From contig JAEUKE010000207.1 in NCBI GenBank assembly GCA_016794345.1, forward strand, positions 62,001 to 126,000: a stretch of DNA of 64,000 nucleotides. Direction: 5' to 3'. A model generated the notes under the pieces. It was not told where the DNA came from. It searched no databases and was given only the letters and a program-made list of their open reading frames with translations. Source of the DNA: Myxococcales bacterium (lineage in GTDB: Bacteria > Myxococcota_A > Polyangia > Polyangiales > Polyangiaceae). Made by a program: the position numbers and the translations under genes. Below, in pieces: positions 33,594-41,728 of this stretch. The stretch's first letter is position 1, and each line of letters starts with the position of its first letter.

Positions 33594-35077
33594 AGCTCGT
33601 CCGGTCGCGCCGCGAGCGGGACGAGCCGGTCGGTGAACCCCTCGAGGAACTGCTCGGTCTCACTCCCGACCGGGAGGCCGGTCAAGAAGGCGACGCGCCG
33701 CGCCTGCGCCGGGTCGAGCATCGCGATCGCCGCGTAGATTTCCGAGACGGACAAATCTGTCATGATTGCACCGACGAGGATGGCGTCGAAGCGCTCGCCG
33801 CGGCGGAGGCGCGCGAGCGCGGTCGGCGCGTCGCGCTCCGTCGCCACGAGGAACCGATCGCCGAACGCGCGCTTGAGCGCGATGAGCAGCCCGTACTCCT
33901 CCTCGATGACGAGCACGCGGAGCCGCCGTGCTTCCCCGGCCGTGTCCGGGTCGTGGGGCAGCTCCGCGGCCGGGAGCGTCAGCCTGAACCGCGCGCCTCG
34001 CTCGGTGGCGGCCGAAAGCTCGAGCGCGCCGCCGAGGCCGCGGACGAGCTCGTGGCTGACCGCGAGGCCGAGCCCCGTGTACCCCGGCGGCTTCGTCGTG
34101 AAGAACGGATCGAAGATGCGCTTCGCGATCGCGGGCTCCACGCCGGGGCCGTCGTCCTCGATCTCGGTCACGACCTCCCCTTGATCACCGAGAAAGGTGG
34201 CGACGCGGATCGTCCCCGTGCCGCCCGAGGATTGGATGGCTTCGACCGCGTTGACGACCAGGTTCAAGAAGACCTGCGACAGGCCGATCGGATCGGCGAG
34301 GACCCGCGGCGTCGGCCGGAAGTCGCGCACCAGCTTGATGCGCGCGCCGAAGGCGTGGCTGCTCATGGCCAGGACGCGGTCGATCGCGTCCTGGACACGA
34401 CACTCGCGCGTGGAGTCGTGATCCCGCGGCGGCGCCAGGGTCATCACGCTGCGGACGATCCTGCCGATGCGGTCGGCCGCGATGCGCGCCTCCCGCACCA
34501 CCGTCTCCGCCTCGACGAGCGTCCGCGGCGCGGCGACGCCGAGCTCGAGCTTCACGGCTTCGAGGCGCGCGGACACGTGGTCGAGCGACATGAAGAGCGC
34601 GGCCAGCGGGTTGTTGATTTCGTGGCCGATCCCTGCAGAGAGCGTCCCCAGCGAGGCGAGCCGGTCGGCGAGCGCGACGCGCTGGGCGAGCGTCCGCCGC
34701 TCCGCCTCGGCGCGCGCTCGGCTCGTGATGTCGAACGTCACGGCCACGTAGCCGGTGATCTCGCTCTTGCCCTCCTGCCGAACCGGCCCGATCTGCGCGA
34801 GCACCCACGCCGGCGGATCCTCGTCGGACGCCACGCGGTACTCCACCGAGATCTCCGCGCCCGCGCCCATGGCCTCCGCCGTGACGACCTCCACGCGGCT
34901 CCGGTCGGCCGCGTGCACGCTGTCCATCCAGCCGCGGCCACGCGCCCGCTCCGCCGACATGCGCGACTGCGCGCTCCAGCGTTCGTTCGCGTGCACGCAG
35001 AGCCCCGCCGCGTCGAAGGCCAACAAGCCCACCGGCAGCGTCGTTGCAGCGAAGAGCCTTAACGCGTCCGGGTCCAT
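33560..35077 (-). CDS. PAS-domain hybrid histidine kinase with degenerate receiver domain
   Basis: 505 residues from ATG 35077 with GGGGGAA just upstream. PAS-like sensor (residues 1-115), HisKA with GHEINNPLAAL (His in GHE), HATPase_c with NLVVNAVEAIQSSGG, DDGPGVEP and TGLGLAVSHELV, then a C-terminal receiver (about 385-500). In the receiver the acidic pocket reads EEE and the phosphoacceptor position is Gly (AILVGAIM) instead of Asp, so it probably cannot be phosphorylated. Cytoplasmic; no membrane helix. A likely role is signal-dependent kinase activity tuned by a non-phosphorylatable receiver. Partner regulator not in the window. Confidence 0.9.
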   Translation of the reverse strand: MDPDALRLFAATTLPVGLLAFDAAGLCVHANERWSAQSRMSAERARGRGWMDSVHAADRSRVEVVTAEAMGAGAEISVEYRVASDEDPPAWVLAQIGPVRQEGKSEITGYVAVTFDITSRARAEAERRTLAQRVALADRLASLGTLSAGIGHEINNPLAALFMSLDHVSARLEAVKLELGVAAPRTLVEAETVVREARIAADRIGRIVRSVMTLAPPRDHDSTRECRVQDAIDRVLAMSSHAFGARIKLVRDFRPTPRVLADPIGLSQVFLNLVVNAVEAIQSSGGTGTIRVATFLGDQGEVVTEIEDDGPGVEPAIAKRIFDPFFTTKPPGYTGLGLAVSHELVRGLGGALELSAATERGARFRLTLPAAELPHDPDTAGEARRLRVLVIEEEYGLLIALKRAFGDRFLVATERDAPTALARLRRGERFDAILVGAIMTDLSVSEIYAAIAMLDPAQARRVAFLTGLPVGSETEQFLEGFTDRLVPLAARPDELQQAIREVARR

Positions 35078-35176
35078 TTCCCCCGTATACCAGGGCCCCA
35101 CGCGCGCGATACCGAGGAAGACGGAGCGGGCCCCCCTTTCCGCCGCGCGGTCGCTCCGCCTATCATCCGCGGGCTC

Positions 35177-36556
35177 ATGTGGCTCCGTAGCTTTTCGTTC
35201 GGGCTCGGGCTCGGCCTCGCCCTCGTTGCCACCGGTTGCGCGGTCGAGGAGCCGTCGAGCACGGGTGCCGCCGAGGAGGACCTCGGCGAGTCGACGGACG
35301 CGGCGACCGTGTGCGCGATGGATGTCGTGCGCGGCCTGGACGTCTCCTACTACCAGGGAGACATCGACTGGGCCGCGGTCGCCGGCGCGGGCTACCAGTT
35401 CGCGATCACGCGGGTGAACCACAGCACCTTCATGGACCCGAAGTTCGAAGAGAACTGGGCGGCCATCCCGGCGGTGGGCATGATCCGGGGCGCCTACCAA
35501 TATTTCGAGCCCGGGGAGGACGTCGCCTGGCAGGCCCAGGTGATGATCGACGCGGTCGGGCAGCTCGGGCCCGGCGACCTACCCGCGGTCATCGACGTGG
35601 AGACCGACGGCGGCCTCCCGCCGGCGCAGGTCGCGCAGGCGGTCGGAGAGTGGCTCCTGCTCGTCGAGGCAGCCACGGGCAAGAAGCCGATCATCTACAC
35701 GGGGAAGTACTTCTGGCAGGACAACGTCGCGTCGGCCGACTACGCGAGCTACCCGCTCTGGCACGCCCAGTATCCCAACGCGTGCCAGCCACCCAGCGCC
35801 CCGCCGCCGGACTGCGGCTGCGCAAACATCGCCGACCAGTGGGCCGACTTCCTGGTCTGGCAATACACCTCCTCGGGGAGCGTCCCCGGCATCGCCGGCA
35901 ACGTCGACCTCAACGTCTTCAAGGGCACGTACGACGACCTCATCGCGTTCACCTCCCAGGGCGCCTACGCGGCCGAGCTCGTGAGCGTGGACGTGCCCGC
36001 GACCGTGCTCGCCGGCGAGTCGTTCACGGCGCGCGTGACGGTCGAGAACACGGGCGGGTCCCCGTTCGACGGCTCGACGTACCTGGGGACGACCGAGCCG
36101 CGCGACCGCACGAGCGTCTTCGCCGACGCGACCTGGACGTCCCCGAACCGCCCGGCCGCGGTGACGGGCGCGGTCGCGCCCGGGGAGGAGCACACGTTCG
36201 AGTTCACGATGAAGGCGCCGACGAAGACCGGCAGCTACACCGAGCATTTCGGCCTGGTGCAGGAGGGTGTCGCCTGGTTCGCCGACCAGGGTGGCCCGGC
36301 CGACACCGCGATCGCGGTGGTCGTCCAGGTCGTCGACGCTCCGCCAGGAGACACGACCGGCTCGGGGGACGCCGGCGGCGCGGGTGGGACGGGCGGCGCG
36401 GACGGTCTCGACGGCGACGACACCGAAGACGGCTGCGACTGCCAGGCGGCAGGAGGCGCGGCCTCGGACCGGCGTACGCACGCGCCGGCGTTCGGCTTTT
36501 TGCTTCTGAGCCTTGTCCTGTGTCGAGCTCTCGAACGACGGAGGTCCGATGCGTAG
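35177..36556 (+). CDS. GH25 lysozyme-like surface lipoprotein with MYXO-CTERM-type sorting signal
   Basis: 459 residues. Signal peptide with lipobox ATGC (LALVATGCAVEE). GH25 muramidase domain at about 50-255: RGLDVSYYQGDIDW, FAITRVN, IDVETDGG (Asp/Glu catalytic residues), KKPIIYTGKYFW, LVWQYTSSGSVPGI and a DxN-type NVDLNVF. Beta-sandwich (CARDB/NEW3-like) domain at 265-390. Gly/Asp linker, then GCDCQAAGG, hydrophobic helix and RRR tail (about 420-459), matching the MYXO-CTERM pattern for surface sorting. It would cleave peptidoglycan of self or prey; the enzyme is exported in either case. Followed by two overlapping small genes. Confidence 0.9.
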   Translation: MWLRSFSFGLGLGLALVATGCAVEEPSSTGAAEEDLGESTDAATVCAMDVVRGLDVSYYQGDIDWAAVAGAGYQFAITRVNHSTFMDPKFEENWAAIPAVGMIRGAYQYFEPGEDVAWQAQVMIDAVGQLGPGDLPAVIDVETDGGLPPAQVAQAVGEWLLLVEAATGKKPIIYTGKYFWQDNVASADYASYPLWHAQYPNACQPPSAPPPDCGCANIADQWADFLVWQYTSSGSVPGIAGNVDLNVFKGTYDDLIAFTSQGAYAAELVSVDVPATVLAGESFTARVTVENTGGSPFDGSTYLGTTEPRDRTSVFADATWTSPNRPAAVTGAVAPGEEHTFEFTMKAPTKTGSYTEHFGLVQEGVAWFADQGGPADTAIAVVVQVVDAPPGDTTGSGDAGGAGGTGGADGLDGDDTEDGCDCQAAGGAASDRRTHAPAFGFLLLSLVLCRALERRRSDA

Positions 36557-37004
36557 TCGATTGGTTTCTTGGCGTGGGGCCATCGCCCTGACGCTTGTCT
36601 GCGCCGTGAGCGCGCCGGCGTTCGGCCAGCCCGGCAAAGAGAAGCGCGAAGAGCGCCGCGAAGACCGGAAAGAGAAGCGCGAAGAGCGCCGCGAAGACCG
36701 GCAGGAGAACCGCGAGGAGCGGAAAGAAGGCCGCGAGGAGCGCCGCGAGAAGCGTCAGGAACGACGCAAGGAGCGGCGCGAGAAGATCAAGGAGAAGTGG
36801 GGCGACCTCGTGAAGAAGCCCCTCGTCGCTGCGGAGCTCAAGAAACACGCTCGCCGGACGGCGCGGCTGAACCGCCTCCTCGAGGTGGCCGAGGAAGAGA
36901 AGAACGAAGAGGCGAAGAAGAAGATCCAGGCGCTCATCGAGAAGGAGAACGCCCGTCACGAGAAGCGAATGGCCCACCTGAAGGAAAAGGGAGGTGAGCA
37001 ATGA
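36549..37004 (+). CDS. Exported highly charged coiled-coil protein with tandem repeats
   Basis: 151 residues. Signal peptide ending about residue 30 (AIALTLVCAVSAPAFG), then a Glu/Arg/Lys-only helical stretch made of an 11-residue unit (EKREERREDRK) from a 33-bp tandem DNA repeat at about 36650-36715, grading into a longer coiled coil rich in Lys/Glu/Ala (KKIQALIEKENARHEKRM). It would form a long single alpha helix or coiled coil. It overlaps the lysozyme-like gene by 8 bp and the next lipoprotein gene by 4 nt (ATGA), indicating one transcript. Confidence 0.85.
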   Translation: MRSRLVSWRGAIALTLVCAVSAPAFGQPGKEKREERREDRKEKREERREDRQENREERKEGREERREKRQERRKERREKIKEKWGDLVKKPLVAAELKKHARRTARLNRLLEVAEEEKNEEAKKKIQALIEKENARHEKRMAHLKEKGGEQ

Positions 37005-37312
37005 GATCTCTGACGATGACGGCACTGTCGCTCGCGTCGGTCCTGCTGCTCGCCTGTGGAGACGGCGCGGACCAGGCAAAACCTGCAGCGAGCGGCTCCG
37101 CCAAGCCGGCCGCCGCGACGAGCGCAAAGCCTGCGGCTTCGGCCGCCAAGGCCTCGGCCACGCCCACCGCCTCGGCCGCGACTGCCGAAGCCGGTGACGA
37201 CATCCCCACCGAAGAAGACTTCGAAGAGGAAGCCGAGAAGGAAATCACGAAGGACTCGATGGCCGACGAGCTCGCGAAGCTCGAAAAAGAGGTCGACGCC
37301 GACAAGGAGTAG
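37001..37312 (+). CDS. Small Ala-rich lipoprotein
   Basis: 103 residues. Signal peptide with lipobox LLAC (SLASVLLLACGDGAD), an Ala/Lys/Ser/Thr low-complexity linker (residues 22-65) and an acidic helical tail (EEDFEEEAEKEITKDSMADE). The acidic tail complements the basic/acidic coiled-coil protein encoded just upstream (ATGA overlap), so the two might interact; this is only a suggestion. A GC-rich hairpin follows at 37342-37369. Confidence 0.78.
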   Translation: MRSLTMTALSLASVLLLACGDGADQAKPAASGSAKPAAATSAKPAASAAKASATPTASAATAEAGDDIPTEEDFEEEAEKEITKDSMADELAKLEKEVDADKE

Positions 37313-37341
37313 CGACCTGGGGGGCTGCCGGAGCCGCCGCG

Positions 37342-37369
37342 CCCCGCGAAGACCAGCGTCTTCGTGGGG
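37342..37369 (+). terminator. Hairpin after the lysozyme-coil-lipoprotein operon
   Basis: Twelve-base arms CCCCGCGAAGAC and GTCTTCGTGGGG (one G-U wobble) around CAGC, 29 nt after the lipoprotein stop. No T-run follows, so it is a weak intrinsic terminator or a 3' stabilising hairpin. Confidence 0.5.
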
Positions 37370-37450
37370 TCGCCCGGCGTGGGCCGGCATTGACATGGGC
37401 GGCGAAAGGCGAGAATGGGAGAGCGCCCTTTGGTGCCCATGAGGTCGACT

Positions 37451-39307
37451 ATGAGTGTTTGTCGATGGATGAGCCGCGCGTCGATGTGCGCGGCGCTCGC
37501 TGCCGTGCTCGCCCACACGAACGACGCCGGTGCGCAGCAGGTCCAGACCCAGCAGATCGACCTGCCCAAGTTCAACCCGTCGGTGGCGGGCGATCGGTTC
37601 TTCGGCGTGCCGTCGCCCTACGCGGCCGGCGAGGTCACCTTCCACGCGCAGGCCCTGCTCGACTACGCGCGCGAGCCCCTCGTCCTCGTCCGCGAGGGCA
37701 ACGAGGAGGACCTCGGCGCGGTCGTCTCCGACCAGATGTTCGTCCACATCGGGCTGAACTTCTCGATCATCGATCGCTTCTCGATCAACGCGGACATGCC
37801 CTTCGCCGTCCTGAGCCAGGGCGACGCGCCAAACGCTGGCGGCATCGCGTTCAACCAGCCCTCGGGCGCGGCCGTGGGCGATCTCCGGCTCGGCCTGCGC
37901 GTCCGTCTCATCGGCGACTACCACGACGCCTTCCAGCTCGGCGCCGGCGGCTACGTCTGGGTCCCCACCGGGGCGGACGACTCGTACGTGAGCGACGGCA
38001 GCGTCCGCGGGCAGCCGCAGCTGCTCATGGGCGGCCGCGCGGACAGGTTCATCTGGAGCATGATGGCCGGCCCCAGCTTCCGGAAGGCCTCCACACAAGG
38101 CATCATCGAGCTCGGGCACGAGATGAACTGGGGCGGCGGCGTCGGCGTGCTCCTCCTGGAGGAGCGCTCGCTCCAGCTCGGCGTCGAAACTTACGGTGGT
38201 GTCAACATCGAGAACCCCGACTCGCGCTCCACGAACGCGGAGGTCCTCGGCGGCGTGAAGTGGCGGCTGGCTCCTTGGGCCGACATGCTCGAGCTCGGCC
38301 TCGCCGGCGGCCCCGGGCTCACGACCGGAATCGGCACGCCCGCCGGTCGCGTCGTCTTCAACTTCGCGTACACGCCGAACATCCCCCCGCCCAGGAACGA
38401 CCGGGACGGCGACAAGATCACCGACGAGGTCGACGCCTGCCCGGATACCCCCGGCGTCCCCAGCGAAGATCCGAAGAAACACGGCTGTCCGCTCCCGGCG
38501 AACGACCCCGACCGCGACAAAGACGGCATCCTCAACGAGAAGGACGCGTGTCCGGACGTGCCGGGCGTGCCCAACGCCGATCCGAAGAAAAACGGCTGCC
38601 CCGAGAAGGACGCGGACGGCGACGGCATCCTCGACGACGTCGACGCCTGCCCGACCGAGCCGGGCGTCCCCAGCGACGACCCGAAGAAACACGGCTGCCC
38701 CCTCCGCGACAAGGACGGCGACGGCGTGACCGACGACGTCGACGCCTGCCCGGACATCGCCGGCGTCAAGACGGACGACCCGAAGACGAACGGCTGCCCG
38801 CCCGACACGGACGGCGACGGCTTCCGCGACCCGGACGACGCCTGCCCGAAGGAGAAGGGCGTCGACGATCCCGATCCGTCCAAGCGCGGCTGCCCCAAGC
38901 TCGTCCGCGTCACCGACAAGGAGATCGTCATCCTCGAGCAGGTGCAGTTCGACTTCGGCAAGTCGACAATCAAGCGCGAGAGCGATCCGCTCCTCGACTC
39001 GGTCGCCCAGGTCCTGAAGGAGCACCCCGAGATCCTCAAGATCGAGGTCCAGGGCCACACGGACAACAAGGGCTCCAAGCAGCTCAACTCCAAGCTCTCG
39101 GACGACCGCGCCAAGGCCGTCAAGGACGCGCTCATCAAGCGCGGCGTCGACGCGGGCCGGCTCGTCTCGAAGGGCTACGGCCCCGACAAGCCCATCGCGG
39201 ACAACGCAAAGGAAGACGGCCGCGCGAAGAACCGCCGCGTGCAGTTCATCGTGGTCGACAAGAAGGCTCCCGCGGGCCCCAACCCCGCGAGCACGCCGGC
39301 GCCCTGA
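37451..39307 (+). CDS. OmpA-family protein with barrel and thrombospondin type-3 repeats
   Basis: 618 residues from ATG 37451, chosen for GAGG 6 nt upstream; ATGs at 37439 and 37415 are alternatives. Signal peptide (ALAAVLAHTNDAGAQ), then about 280 residues resembling an outer-membrane barrel or lectin-like domain (VSDQMFVHIGLNFSIIDRFS). About five Asp-rich TSP3 repeats at 315-481 (DGDKITDEVDACPDTPGVPS, DPKKHGCP) should bind calcium. The C-terminal OmpA peptidoglycan-binding domain (about 491-601) has VQFDFGKSTI, VQGHTDNKGS, DDRAKAVKDALIKRGVD, and RVQF. It links outer membrane to cell wall. Confidence 0.95.
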   Translation: MSVCRWMSRASMCAALAAVLAHTNDAGAQQVQTQQIDLPKFNPSVAGDRFFGVPSPYAAGEVTFHAQALLDYAREPLVLVREGNEEDLGAVVSDQMFVHIGLNFSIIDRFSINADMPFAVLSQGDAPNAGGIAFNQPSGAAVGDLRLGLRVRLIGDYHDAFQLGAGGYVWVPTGADDSYVSDGSVRGQPQLLMGGRADRFIWSMMAGPSFRKASTQGIIELGHEMNWGGGVGVLLLEERSLQLGVETYGGVNIENPDSRSTNAEVLGGVKWRLAPWADMLELGLAGGPGLTTGIGTPAGRVVFNFAYTPNIPPPRNDRDGDKITDEVDACPDTPGVPSEDPKKHGCPLPANDPDRDKDGILNEKDACPDVPGVPNADPKKNGCPEKDADGDGILDDVDACPTEPGVPSDDPKKHGCPLRDKDGDGVTDDVDACPDIAGVKTDDPKTNGCPPDTDGDGFRDPDDACPKEKGVDDPDPSKRGCPKLVRVTDKEIVILEQVQFDFGKSTIKRESDPLLDSVAQVLKEHPEILKIEVQGHTDNKGSKQLNSKLSDDRAKAVKDALIKRGVDAGRLVSKGYGPDKPIADNAKEDGRAKNRRVQFIVVDKKAPAGPNPASTPAP

Positions 39308-39371
39308 CGCAGAGCCAAGACCGGGGCGTCGTCGTGCCCGGAGGATCTCTCCCCGTGCTTTCACCCCCCAG

Positions 39372-39396
39372 CCCCCCTCACCTCCGGTGAGGGGGG
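39372..39396. repeat. Dispersed palindrome, copy 4
   Basis: Arms CCCCCCTCACC and GGTGAGGGGGG around TCC, preceded by TTTCACCCCCCAG at 39359-39371. Lies between the OmpA gene and the UbiB-family gene, ending 31 nt before the latter's ATG. Confidence 0.9.
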
Positions 39397-39427
39397 TGCT
39401 ATAACGACACCCCGCTCGCGCGGGTCG

Positions 39428-40816
39428 ATGGCTGACGACAAGCCCAAAGACAAGCCCCCTACCTCCCGGCTCGGTCGGTTGGCGCGCCTCGCGGCGCTCG
39501 CGCCCAAGGGCGTGCCCATCGCGCTCGAGGGCGCGAAGCGCGCCCTCGGCATGCGAAAGCCCGAGGAGACGACCGACGAGGCCCGCAAGAAGATGGCGGA
39601 GGACGCCAAGAAGGCGGCCGAAGCCCTCCTCAAGACCCTGGGCGAGATGAAGGGCCTGCCGCTCAAGGTGGGCCAGATGGTCAGCTACGTCGACGGCCTC
39701 GCCCCGCCCGGGTACGAGGAGCGCTTCAAGGCGGAGCTCAAGAAGCTGCAGGACAAGGCGCCGCCGCTCTCCGCGGAGGCCGCGGTCAAGGTGGTCACGG
39801 CGGAGCTCGGCGCGCCCCCCCATGAGGTCTTCGCCGAGTGGGAGGACGAGCCCTTCGCTGCCGCCAGCATCGGACAGGTGCACCGCGCGACCACGAAGGA
39901 CGGCGCCAAGGTGGCCGTGAAGGTCCAGTACCCCGGCATCGACAAGGCCATCGAGGCGGACCTGAAGAGCCTCTCGTTCTTCCACGGGATGATCTCGCCC
40001 ATCGCCAAGAAGCTGCACAGCCAGCAGACGCTCGACGAGATCAGCCAGGTGTTCCGGGACGAGCTCGACTACGGCCGCGAGGCGCAGATGGCGGACGTGT
40101 TCCGGCGCATCCACCAGGGCGATCCGAGGGTCATCATCCCGCGGGTGCACCACTCACTCACCACGAAGCGCGTCCTGACGACGGACCTGCTCGGCGGCGC
40201 CGCCTACGCGGACTTCGTCAAGTCCGGCAGCCAGGAGTCGAAGAACCTGGCGGGCGAGACGCTCTGGCGCTTCACCTTCCGCGCGCTGCTCAAACACGGT
40301 CACCTCTACGCGGACCCACACCCGGGCAACTACCGCTTCTATGATGACGGTACCGTCGGCTTCCTGGACTTCGGCTGCATCAAGGTGCTGCCACCCGAGC
40401 TGGTCGGGGGCATGAAGCGGTACATGGGCGCCGCGATGGACGCGGACTGGCACGAGTTCGATCGCGCGTGTGTCGAGGTGCTCGGCTACGACCCGGAGGA
40501 CGAGAGCTGGGACCTCTACCGCAGCTACACGCTGCAGCTCCTCATGCCGATCATGACGAAGGAGCCGTGGGTGTGCAGCACGGAGAGCGCGCGCGAGGCG
40601 GTGCAGTACATCTCCCGCGGGATGCGCAAGCTCATGTTCAAGGAGGGTGAGATCCCGCAGCTTCCGAAGGTCCCGAAGATGCCGCAGGACTTCACGTTCG
40701 TGAACCGCCTGCAGTGGGGCCTCGCCTCGGTGCTCGCCGGCCTCGGAACGGTCGCGAGCTTCCGCACGATCATGGAAGACTGGGTGAAGGACGGCGTGCA
40801 CCCCATCCCGGACTGA
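39428..40816 (+). CDS. ABC1/UbiB-family atypical kinase
   Basis: 462 residues. Hallmarks of the UbiB/ADCK family: KVGQM at 80-84 in the KxGQ helix, Ala-rich loop AAASIGQVHRA replacing the Gly loop (144-154), Lys165 in VAVKVQYPG, catalytic YADPHPGNY, and metal-binding DFGCIK. The family is linked to isoprenoid quinone biosynthesis and lipid-related ATPase activity. The C-terminal hydrophobic stretch (GLASVLAGLGTVASF) may contact the membrane. Neighbours are unrelated to quinone synthesis, so the exact pathway stays open. Confidence 0.92.
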   Translation: MADDKPKDKPPTSRLGRLARLAALAPKGVPIALEGAKRALGMRKPEETTDEARKKMAEDAKKAAEALLKTLGEMKGLPLKVGQMVSYVDGLAPPGYEERFKAELKKLQDKAPPLSAEAAVKVVTAELGAPPHEVFAEWEDEPFAAASIGQVHRATTKDGAKVAVKVQYPGIDKAIEADLKSLSFFHGMISPIAKKLHSQQTLDEISQVFRDELDYGREAQMADVFRRIHQGDPRVIIPRVHHSLTTKRVLTTDLLGGAAYADFVKSGSQESKNLAGETLWRFTFRALLKHGHLYADPHPGNYRFYDDGTVGFLDFGCIKVLPPELVGGMKRYMGAAMDADWHEFDRACVEVLGYDPEDESWDLYRSYTLQLLMPIMTKEPWVCSTESAREAVQYISRGMRKLMFKEGEIPQLPKVPKMPQDFTFVNRLQWGLASVLAGLGTVASFRTIMEDWVKDGVHPIPD

Positions 40817-40879
40817 TTGCCGCGCGGCCCCACGAGGCCGCTGTCAGCCTCGAATCGGGCCGCCGTCACTCGGGTCACT

Positions 40880-41704
40880 ATGGACCCGCGTACTCCCTTG
40901 GAGCGCCGCTTCCGCGAAGCGCGCCTCGATCTGGAGCTCCTCACGGAGCCGATCGGTGGCGGCGCGGGGGTGCGGCGTGGACAGAACAGCATCGTTCAGA
41001 TCGACATCGTCAAGCCGCCCCGCGCAAGCTCCGAGCGCTTCCAGATCTTCCAGGGCGCTCGCGAGAACCGCGTGGAGGCGCTCGGCCTCGATCCCCGTCG
41101 CCGCCAGCTGGTGCTCTTCGTCGACGAACCGCGCCGCGCCTTCGAGGTCCGCCTCTCGCGGAACGTCAAGGTACCGCCCGGCGTGCGCGTGCTCCGGTCC
41201 TCCAAGACCGAGCGCGTCGTCGAGCAGTGGACGACCGGCAGCAAGCGCCACTTCCTCTGCGGCATGGACGAGGCTCACCTCTTCGTGGCGGAGCTCCCGT
41301 TCGGCGTCTCGTCGGTGAACGGCGCGCGCGACGCGCTCCGCGCTCCGGAGGTGCCGCCCAACCTGCACGTCCGCGACGGCCGCGTCGTGCGTCAAGGCGA
41401 GTGGTTCTTCTTGCCCTGCGCGCGCCGTGACACCGAGGCCATCGAGATCGCCGTGCGCGCGCGGAGGGTGCAGCACGAGATCGGCATCGCGCAGGCGGCC
41501 AAGCTCGACCGCGCGGGCCGCCCTCACGTCGCCGACGAGGTCGTCGTAATTCATGACGAAAGCGTCAACAACGGCCGCAAGATCTTCGTCCGCGGCGAGG
41601 TCCGTCACCCGGATCACCGCACGGTTCGGTTTCCCGGCTTTGTCCGGGCCGTCCCGAACCGCGAGCCGTTCGCGCGGCCGGCCGGCGTGAGCTGGATCGA
41701 CTGA
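40880..41704 (+). CDS. Conserved-looking protein of unknown function
   Basis: 274 residues from ATG 40880. No signal peptide or membrane helix; basic, mixed alpha/beta. Distinctive stretches are IVQIDIVKPPRASSERFQIF, GEWFFLPC, VVIHDESVNNGRKIFVRGEV, RHPDHRTVRFPGFVRAVPN and a region with MDEAHLFVAELPFG. I do not recognise the family. It follows the UbiB-like gene by 63 bp on the same strand and is convergent with a sensor kinase gene. Confidence 0.75.
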   Translation: MDPRTPLERRFREARLDLELLTEPIGGGAGVRRGQNSIVQIDIVKPPRASSERFQIFQGARENRVEALGLDPRRRQLVLFVDEPRRAFEVRLSRNVKVPPGVRVLRSSKTERVVEQWTTGSKRHFLCGMDEAHLFVAELPFGVSSVNGARDALRAPEVPPNLHVRDGRVVRQGEWFFLPCARRDTEAIEIAVRARRVQHEIGIAQAAKLDRAGRPHVADEVVVIHDESVNNGRKIFVRGEVRHPDHRTVRFPGFVRAVPNREPFARPAGVSWID

Positions 41705-41728
41705 GGCGAGAGCGTGGCGGGGCCGCGC

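Noticed and set aside
38397..38895. Possible tandem DNA repeat or CRISPR-like array
   Set aside because: The periodicity comes from thrombospondin type-3 protein repeats in the OmpA gene; units vary in length and sequence with no spacers.
36956..40153. 1065-residue minus-strand ORF
   Set aside because: Antisense shadow of the OmpA/TSP3 and UbiB-like genes caused by high GC; Asp/Arg/Val/Leu-rich with no family features.
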